NCBI RefSeq assembly: GCF_040112705.1
Contig: NZ_CP157804.1
Span: 1,614,501 to 1,678,500, forward strand
Direction: 5' to 3'
From: Flagellimonas sp. MMG031
GTDB taxonomy: Bacteria; Bacteroidota; Bacteroidia; Flavobacteriales; Flavobacteriaceae
Length of the DNA stretch: 64,000 nt
A program made the translations under genes and the position numbers. The notes below the pieces were generated by a model. That model saw only the letters and a program-made list of their open reading frames with translations. It did not search any database and had not been told where the DNA came from. Below, one piece after another: positions 1 through 8,600 of this stretch. The number at the start of each line of letters is the position of its first letter. Position 1 is the stretch's first letter.

Positions 1-294
1 TTTAAACCTGCACTCCTTACCAAGGCAGTATCCGGTGCTCCATTGCAGGTTGATTTGTCCGCCAGCTTCCTTTTTGCAAACAAATTTAGTTTTGGTGCAG
101 CATACCGCTGGGATGCAGCAGTAAGTGGGTTGGTAGGTTTTCAGGTAACGGACCAGATTATGTTGGGATTGGCATACGACCGTGAAACCACCGAATTGGG
201 TGGGACACAGTTCAACGATGGATCGTTTGAATTATTTCTCCGCTTGGAATTGTTGAAATCGTTCCAAAGGACCATATCACCAAGATTCTTTTAA
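1..294 (+). CDS. PorP/SprF family outer-membrane protein, C-terminal part (5' end outside window)
   Basis: The reading frame is open from base 1 and ends in TAA at 292-294, so only the last 97 residues are present. They align with the end of the complete PorP at 12760-13713: both have FKPALLTKAV, GAPLQVDLSA, AYRWDAA, AYDRE, FNDGSFE and a terminal SPRFF, well over half identical. PorP/SprF proteins are outer-membrane beta-barrels of type IX secretion that serve secretion or surface attachment of adhesins. An in-frame TTG at 43 is internal and not the start. The PorE-like gene follows after 11 bases, so the two are probably co-transcribed. Family assignment is firm; the partner substrate is unknown and probably lies upstream of the window. 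Confidence 0.9.
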   Translation, partial: FKPALLTKAVSGAPLQVDLSASFLFANKFSFGAAYRWDAAVSGLVGFQVTDQIMLGLAYDRETTELGGTQFNDGSFELFLRLELLKSFQRTISPRFF

Positions 295-305
295 TATAGT
301 ACAGC

Positions 306-2255
306 ATGCTGAAAAGAATACTCATAGTATCGATAATCATTTACGGATGCTTTCAAAAGGCAACAGCGCAACAGGACAGTATTCCCGATAAGCAAATTGA
401 ACGGATTGTGGAAAGGGCCGATGAGCGCTATCAACAATATTCCTTTAGTCCGGCCATCGATATCTACAAAAAAGTGTTGGACAGGGGCTATTCTTCGTCC
501 GACCTTTTAAAAAAACTGGGTAATTCCTACTATTTCAATGCAAAGTATCAAGAAGCTGCCGACACCTACGGTAAGTTGGAGAAAAGCTATCCGAACGACA
601 TGTCCGTGGAGGATATCTTCCGTTATGCGCAGAGTTTAAAGTCCATTGGGAATTATGAAGAATCGAACAGGGTTATGGAAAACTTTAGGGAGTTGACCGC
701 TGCCATGGTGGATTTTGATGTGGATTATATGGCCAAGATCGAAGAAAATTCAGGTAGATACGATATAAAACCATTTCCTTACAACAGTGCATATTCCGAT
801 TTTGCTGCGGCCTATTACGAGAAGGGGCTCATTTTTGCATCGGACAGGGATACAGGAAACTTTGCCAGATATCGTCATACCTGGAACGCCAGTGACTTTT
901 TGGATTTATATAAGGTGGATGCCGATAGCGCTTCCCAAGGGAAGGTGATGAAATTGGAAGGGGACGTAAACACCCGTTTGCATGAATCCACATCTGTGGT
1001 AACCAAAGATGGCACGACCATGTATTTTACTCGGAACAACTTTTTCGACGGTCGAAGGAAAAAGGATGAAGAAGGAATAATTCGTCTTAAAATCTATAGT
1101 GCCGAGTATGTTGATGGTGAATGGACCAATATCGTAGAGCTCCCCTTTAACAGTGATTCCTATTCCGTGGCGCACCCCATGCTCAGTCCAGACGAAAAGA
1201 AGCTCTACTTTGTTTCCGATATGACAGGGAGCCTAGGGGCATCCGATATATTTGTCACCGAAATCATAGGGGATGGAACCTATGGTCCTATCCAAAACCT
1301 GGGAAGTAACGTCAATACCATTGGAAGGGAGACTTTTCCATATATTACGGAAGAAGGAGTACTATATTTTTCTTCGGATGGGCATCAAGGATTGGGAGGA
1401 TTGGATGTATTTGCCACAAAAATCACCTATAACGATTATTCACAGCCAGTAGTCAACGTAGGAAGGCCGGTAAACTCGCCCAAAGATGATTTTTCGTTCA
1501 TTTACAGGGCAAACGACAAAACAGGATACTTCGCATCTAACCGCGAAGGAGGTATGGGAGGCGACGACATCTATGAATTCGTGGAGACCGAACCACTTAC
1601 TCTGGACTGTATCCAAGAAGTCACAGGTACCGTTAGAGATCGTATTTCCAATGAAGTGTTGGCCGGTGCCACTGTTAAGATAATTGACGAAGAAAATAAT
1701 GAGATTTCATCGACCATTACCGATTCTGATGGAAACTACATACTGATGCTCGATTGTTCCAAAGGAAATTTTGTTAGGGCATCAAGGGACGGTTACGTTC
1801 CGGCAGAAGAATATCTGCCCATATCTGACGGAAAGCCAAGGATTGTTGATTTTTATCTGGAGCGCGATTTGGTGACAGGAGGTTTTGGTGACGACTTGGC
1901 CAAATTGCTGCAATTGAGCACCATCTACTTCGACCTCAACAAGTACGATATACGACCCGATGCGGAGATTGAGATTCAAAAGGTAATCGTGGCCATGGAG
2001 AAATATCCAAGTTTAAAAATCAAGGTAAACTCCCATACCGATAGCCGGGGAGTTGATGCCTACAACCTTTGGTTGTCCCAAAAACGGGCCGAATCCACTG
2101 TTAACTACATGATATCGAAGGGTATTGCCCCAGATAGGCTGGAAGGTGAAGGATTTGGAGAGATCAGATTGGTAAATGATTGCATTAACGGCATACCATG
2201 TTCAGAAGAACAACATCAATTAAACCGTAGATCCGAGTTCATCATATTTGAATAG
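306..2255 (+). CDS. PorE-like OmpA-family protein (TPR + PD40 propeller + CRD + OmpA domain)
   Basis: This 649-residue secreted protein starts with a signal peptide (about residues 1-21, ending near ATAQQ). The order of domains is TPR-like helices (about 45-130), PD40/WD40-like propeller repeats (about 190-425; LSPDEKKLYFVSD is one blade), a carboxypeptidase-regulatory-like domain (about 435-520; GTVRDRISNEVLAGATV), and a C-terminal OmpA peptidoglycan-binding domain (about 535-649; YFDLNKYDIRPDA, SHTDSRG, RRSEFIIFE). The same order is known for PorE of the type IX secretion system, which links outer-membrane components to peptidoglycan. It lies 11 bases behind a PorP gene and is followed by a terminator. 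Paralogues of PorE commonly accompany adhesin/PorP cassettes, so I read it as a cassette-specific relative and not as the core component. Confidence 0.88.
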   Translation: MLKRILIVSIIIYGCFQKATAQQDSIPDKQIERIVERADERYQQYSFSPAIDIYKKVLDRGYSSSDLLKKLGNSYYFNAKYQEAADTYGKLEKSYPNDMSVEDIFRYAQSLKSIGNYEESNRVMENFRELTAAMVDFDVDYMAKIEENSGRYDIKPFPYNSAYSDFAAAYYEKGLIFASDRDTGNFARYRHTWNASDFLDLYKVDADSASQGKVMKLEGDVNTRLHESTSVVTKDGTTMYFTRNNFFDGRRKKDEEGIIRLKIYSAEYVDGEWTNIVELPFNSDSYSVAHPMLSPDEKKLYFVSDMTGSLGASDIFVTEIIGDGTYGPIQNLGSNVNTIGRETFPYITEEGVLYFSSDGHQGLGGLDVFATKITYNDYSQPVVNVGRPVNSPKDDFSFIYRANDKTGYFASNREGGMGGDDIYEFVETEPLTLDCIQEVTGTVRDRISNEVLAGATVKIIDEENNEISSTITDSDGNYILMLDCSKGNFVRASRDGYVPAEEYLPISDGKPRIVDFYLERDLVTGGFGDDLAKLLQLSTIYFDLNKYDIRPDAEIEIQKVIVAMEKYPSLKIKVNSHTDSRGVDAYNLWLSQKRAESTVNYMISKGIAPDRLEGEGFGEIRLVNDCINGIPCSEEQHQLNRRSEFIIFE

Positions 2256-2280
2256 ATCTGGTTCATTTTTATAATGTAAA

Positions 2281-2309
2281 GCGACTCCTTTTTGGGGTCG
2301 TTTTTTTTT
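2281..2309 (+). terminator. Intrinsic terminator after the PorE-like gene
   Basis: A seven-base stem (2282-2288 with 2294-2300, one G-U pair) around a TTTTT loop is followed by a run of nine T. It ends the PorP-PorE transcript and separates it from the giant-protein operon. Confidence 0.75.
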
Positions 2310-2478
2310 GCTCAAAAATGAAGAAAAATGAATGTAAACGATAATGTCTGATGTGCGAATTATCCCATTATTATTGGGTTTCATCGATGAAGTGCGTTAA
2401 CAAAAACCAAAGAAATGATAGGGGGTAACCTCAAAAATCAGACACTATACAATGGGATTCAACAGGTTCACAACAATT

Positions 2479-2510
2479 ATTTTCTACGGCTAAAACTCAG
2501 GGTAATTTTG
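2479..2510 (+). promoter_or_regulatory. Bacteroidota-type promoter for the giant-protein operon
   Basis: TAATTTTG at 2503-2510 matches the Bacteroidota -7 consensus TAnnTTTG exactly. A TTTTC at 2479-2483 lies 19 bases upstream as a possible -33 element. Transcription would begin near 2517, leaving a leader of about 100 bases before the ATG at 2617. This also argues against the earlier in-frame ATG at 2512. The rest of the 2310-2478 gap is AT-rich and I see no gene in it. Confidence 0.6.
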
Positions 2511-2616
2511 TATGCAGTTGAAATTTGGGCGTATTGTATTGCCTCCATCAAAGTCAACTGAACAAGTGAAAATCAACAAACAAAGGTTTATATCATCCTC
2601 AACTAATACTAACCTC

Positions 2617-5600
2617 ATGAAGAAGAGCATTCTAGCCCTATTATTTCTTTTTTCAACAGGAATAGCTTTTTCGCAAACCACGGTAACCCTTCAGGACCAA
2701 TGTAACTGCGAAGTCTTAAAAGGAACTGACGTCTCGGGTTCAGGAGCAACAACTCCGGCGGGAGCAGACCTTGGTGATATTTATGTTAACACCAACACAG
2801 GTACCATTTACTTCTGGGATGGGGATACTTGGGAATTGACCGCTTCGGATGATCAACAGCTGACAGGTTTTACCTTTAATGATGCAACCAATACACTATC
2901 GCTTACTTTGGAAAATGGCGGAAGCGTCAATGTAGATTTAAGCAGTTTGAGCGATACGTTAACAGATTCAAACACCACGGTGACGTCTTTCGGGATTGAT
3001 GGTACGAATACGAATTTGGTTATCACCGACTCTGATTCGAACACCTTTGCTGTGGCATTGGCAGATTTGGCAGCCTTAATTGATACGGACACCCAATTGA
3101 CAGATGCCCAAGTGGCCACAGCGGTGAACAACGAGTTCCCGAATCTGGACACGGACAGCACAGACGATTTTTCAGGAGACTTTGGCGATTTGACCAACGT
3201 ACCGGCCAACTTGGATTTGGATTCCACCGACGATTTTGACGGTCAGTGGAGCAGCCTTACCGGGGTTCCGGCAGACTTCGCCGATAACGTGGACAATGTG
3301 GACGACGCGGACAACGACCCTTCGAACGAATTGCAGACCATCACTTCCACAGACGGAACGGTGACGGTAACACCTAACGGCAACGACTTTGACCTTTCAG
3401 GTTTCAGCGGAGACTTTGGAGACCTATCCAATGTTCCTGCGAACTTGGATACCGATAGTACGGATGATTTCTCTGGAGATTTCAATGATTTGACCAATGT
3501 TCCAGCGAATCTGGACACCGATAGTACAGATGATTTTGACGGTCAGTGGAGCAGCCTTACCGGGGTTCCGGCAGACTTCGCCGATAACGTGGACAATGTG
3601 GACGACGCGGACAACGACCCTTCGAACGAATTGCAGACCATCACTTCCACAGACGGAACGGTAACGGTAACACCCAACGGCAACGACTTTGACCTTTCAG
3701 GTTTCAGCGGAGACTTTGGAGACCTATCCAATGTTCCTGCGAACTTGGATACTGATAGCACAGATGATTTCTCTGGAGATTTCAATGATTTGACCAATGT
3801 TCCAGCGAATCTGGACACCGATAGTACAGATGACTTTTCTGGTGACTTTGGCGATTTGACCAACGTACCGGCCAACTTGGATTTGGACTCCACCGATGAT
3901 TTCGACGGTCAGTGGAGCAGCTTGACGGGAGTTCCTGCAGGTTTTGCGGATAATATCGATAACGACACCCAATTGACCGATGCCCAAGTGGCCACGGCGG
4001 TGAACAATGAGTTCCCGAATCTTGATACGGACAGTACAGACGACTTTTCAGGAAACTTTGGTGATTTGACCAACGTGCCTGCCAACTTGGACTTGGACTC
4101 GACCGACGATTTTGACGGACAGTGGAGCAGCCTTACGGGAGTTCCTTCAGATTTCGCTGATAACGTGGACAACGTGGACGATGCGGACAACGACCCAGCC
4201 AACGAATTGCAGGCCATCACTTCCACAGACGGAACGGTAACAGTGACCCCCAATGGCAACGACTTCGACCTATCCGGTTTCAGCGGAGACTTTGGAGACC
4301 TATCCAATATCCCTGCAAACTTGGACACCGACAGCACAGATGATTTTGACGGTCAGTGGAGCAGCTTGACAGGAGTTCCTGCAGGTTTTGCGGATAATAT
4401 CGACAACGATACCCAATTGACCGATGCCCAAGTGGCCACGGCGGTGAACAACGAGTTCCCAAATCTGGATACGGACAGCACAGATGATTTTTCAGGCGAC
4501 TTTGGAGACTTGACCAACGTACCGGCCAACTTGGATTTGGATTCCACCGATGATTTCGACGGCCAGTGGAGCAGCCTTACGGGAGTTCCGGCCGACTTCG
4601 CAGATAACGTGGACAATGTTGACGATGCGGACAACGACCCCGCGAACGAATTACAGGCCATCACATCCACCGACGGAACAGTGACTGTAACACCGAACGG
4701 CAATGACTTTGACCTATCCGGTTTCAGCGGAGACTTTGGAGATCTATCCAATATCCCTGCGAACTTGGACACCGACAGCACTGATGATTTCTCTGGCGAC
4801 TTTGGTGACTTGACCAATGTACCTGCCAACTTGGACTTGGATTCCACGGATGATTTTGACGGCCAGTGGAGCAGTCTAACGGGAGTTCCAGCCGACTTCG
4901 CCGACAACGTGGACAACGTGGACGATGCGGACAACGACCCAGCGAACGAATTGCAGGCCATCACTTCCACCGACGGAACAGTGACGGTAACGCCGAACGG
5001 CAACGACTTTGACCTTTCAGGTTTCAGCGGAGACTTTGGAGATTTATCCAATGTTCCTGCGAACTTGGATACTGATAGCACAGATGATTTCTCTGGAGAT
5101 TTCAATGATTTGACCAATGTTCCAGCGAATCTGGACACCGATAGTACAGATGACTTTTCTGGTGACTTTGGCGATTTGACCAACGTGCCCGCCAACTTGG
5201 ATTTGGATTCTACCGACGATTTCGACGGACAGTGGAGCAGTTTGACAGGTGTTCCAGCGGACTTCGCCGACAATGTGGACAACGTGGACGATGCCGATTC
5301 CGTTGTGGGCAACGAGTACAACACCGGTAGTTCCATAACCGATGGTGTTTTGGGCATCACGGATGGCGGCGGAACTGAACAAGTGGATTTGATCAGCAAC
5401 GATGCCAACAACAATATCACCTTTGGTTCCGATGGGGCGCTTTACCTGAACGTAGCTTCGGTAAGTATAGCGGAGACCATCACAAACCTAACCGATAACA
5501 ACAATGGTACTGTTACCTATGTCAATGAAAATGGGGTGTCCCAGACGATCAATAAGTCAGCGATCACGGACAACCTCGATGGAACCTACACATTTGACAA

Positions 5601-8600
5601 TGGCGATGGTTCACCGATAACCTTTATTGGAACCGACAACGATACCCAATTGACCGATGCCCAAGTGGCCACGGCGGTGAACAACGAGTTCCCAAATTTG
5701 GACACGGACAGCACTGACGATTTCGACGGACAGTGGAGCAGCTTGACAGGTATCCCTGCGGACTTTGCTGATAACGTGGACAACGTGGACGATGCGGACA
5801 ACGACCCAGCTAACGAATTACAGGCCATCACCTCTACCGACGGAACAGTGACGGTAACCCCCAACGGCAACGACTTTGACCTATCCGGTTTTAGCGGAGA
5901 TTTTGGAGACCTATCCAATGTTCCTGCGAACTTGGATACTGATAGCACAGATGATTTCTCTGGCGATTTTAATGATTTGACCAATGTTCCAGCGAACTTG
6001 GACACCGATAGTACGGATGACTTCAGTGGAGACTTCAATGATTTGACCAACGTTCCTGCCAATCTGGATTTAGATTCCACCGATGATTTTGATGGACAAT
6101 GGAGCAGCTTGACGGGAGTTCCTGCAGGTTTTGCGGACAATATCGACAACGATACCCAATTGACAGATGCCCAAGTGGCCACTGCGGTGAACAACGAGTT
6201 CCCGAATCTGGATACGGACAGTACAGACGATTTTTCTGGTGACTTTGGCGATTTGACCAACGTGCCTGCCAACCTGGACTTGGATTCCACCGACGATTTT
6301 GACGGACAGTGGAGCAGCTTGACAGGTATCCCAGCGGACTTCGCCGACAATGTGGACAACGTGGACGATGCGGACAACGACCCCGCGAACGAATTGCAAG
6401 CCATCACTTCCACAGACGGAACAGTGACGGTAACCCCCAACGGCAATGACTTTGACCTATCCGGTTTTAGCGGAGACTTTGGAGATCTATCCAATATCCC
6501 TGCGAACTTGGACACCGACAGCACCGATGATTTTGACGGTCAGTGGAGCAGCTTGACAGGAGTTCCTGCAGGTTTTGCGGACAATATCGATAATGATACC
6601 CAATTGACCGACGCCCAAGTGGCCACAGCGGTGAACAACGAGTTCCCGAATCTGGATACGGACAGTACCGATGATTTTTCAGGCGACTTTGGCGATTTGA
6701 CCAATGTACCTGCCAACTTGGACTTGGACTCCACCGACGATTTCGACGGCCAGTGGAGCAGCTTAACGGGAGTTCCGGCAGGTTTTGCGGACAATATCGA
6801 TAACGATACCCAATTGACAGATGCCCAAGTGGCCACGGCGGTGAACAACGAGTTCCCAAATCTTGATACGGACAGCACAGATGATTTTTCAGGCGACTTT
6901 GGAGACTTGACCAACGTACCGGCCAACTTGGATTTGGATGCCACGGATGATTTCGATGGTCAGTGGAGCAGCTTGACGGGTATCCCAGCGGACTTCGCAG
7001 ATAACGTGGACAACGTGGACGATGCGGACAACGACCCAGCTAACGAATTACAGGACATCACCTCTACCGACGGAACAGTGACGGTAACACCGAACGGCAA
7101 CGACTTTGACCTATCCGGTTTCAGCGGTGACTTTGGGGACCTATCCAATGTTCCTGCCAACTTGGATACAGATAGTACAGATGATTTCTCTGGAGACTTT
7201 AGAGACTTGACCAACGTGCCCGCCAATTTGGATTTGGATTCCACCGATGATTTTGACGGACAGTGGAGCAGCTTGACAAGTGTTCCGGCCGACTTCGCCG
7301 ATAACGTGGACAACGTGGACGATGCGGACAATGACCCAGCTAACGAATTGCAGACCATCACCTCCACCGACGGAACAGTGACGGTAACACCGAACGGCAA
7401 CGACTTTGACCTCTCAGGTTTCAGCGGAGACTTTGGAGACCTATCAAACGTACCTGCAAACTTAGATACCGATAGTACCGATGATTTCTCTGGCGATTTT
7501 AATGATTTGACCAATGTTCCTGCGAACTTGGACACGGATAGCACAGATGATTTTTCAGGTGATTTTAATGATTTGACCAACGTGCCTGCTAATCTGGATT
7601 TGGATTCTACCGATGATTTTGACGGACAATGGAGCAGCTTAACGGGAGTTCCAGCAGGTTTTGCGGACAATATCGACAACGATACCCAATTGACAGATGC
7701 CCAAGTGGCCACAGCGGTGAACAACGAGTTCCCGAATCTGGATACGGACAGCACAGATGATTTTTCAGGAGACTTTGGCGATTTGACCAACGTTCCTGCC
7801 AATTTGGATTTAGATTCCACGGATGATTTCTCTGGTGATTTCTACGATTTGACCAATGTTCCAGCGAATCTGGACACCGATAGTACAGATGACTTTTCTG
7901 GCGACTTTGGTGACTTGACCAATGTGCCGGCAAACTTGGACTTGGATTCCACTGATGATTTTGACGGACAGTGGAGCAGCTTGACGGGTATCCCAGCGGA
8001 CTTCGCCGATAATGTGGACAATGTGGACGATGCGGACAACGATCCTGCCAACGAATTACAGGCCATCACTTCCACAGACGGAACAGTGACGGTAACCCCC
8101 AACGGCAATGACTTTGACCTATCCGGTTTCAGCGGAGACTTTGGAGATCTATCCAATATCCCTGCGAACTTGGACACCGACAGCACCGATGACTTTGACG
8201 GACAGTGGAGCAGCTTGACAGGAGTTCCTGCAGATTTCGCCGATAACGTGGACAATGTGGACGATGCGGACAACGACCCTGCCAACGAATTACAGGCCAT
8301 TACCTCCACCGACGGAACGGTGACGGTAACACCGAACGGCAACGACTTTGACCTATCCGGTTTCAGCGGAGACTTTGGAGACCTATCAAACGTACCTGCA
8401 AACTTAGATACCGATAGTACGGATGATTTCTCTGGCGATTTCAATGATTTGACCAATGTTCCTGCAAACCTGGACACGGACAGCACTGATGATTTCGACG
8501 GTCAGTGGAGCAGCTTAACGGGAGTTCCTGCAGGTTTTGCGGACAATATCGACAACGATACCCAATTGACCGATGCCCAAGTGGCAATGGCGGTGAACAA

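Noticed and set aside
2512..2616. Upstream ATG at 2512 as start of the giant gene
   Set aside because: It would put a non-signal N-terminus in front of a perfect signal peptide, and it coincides with the promoter -7 box at 2503-2510.
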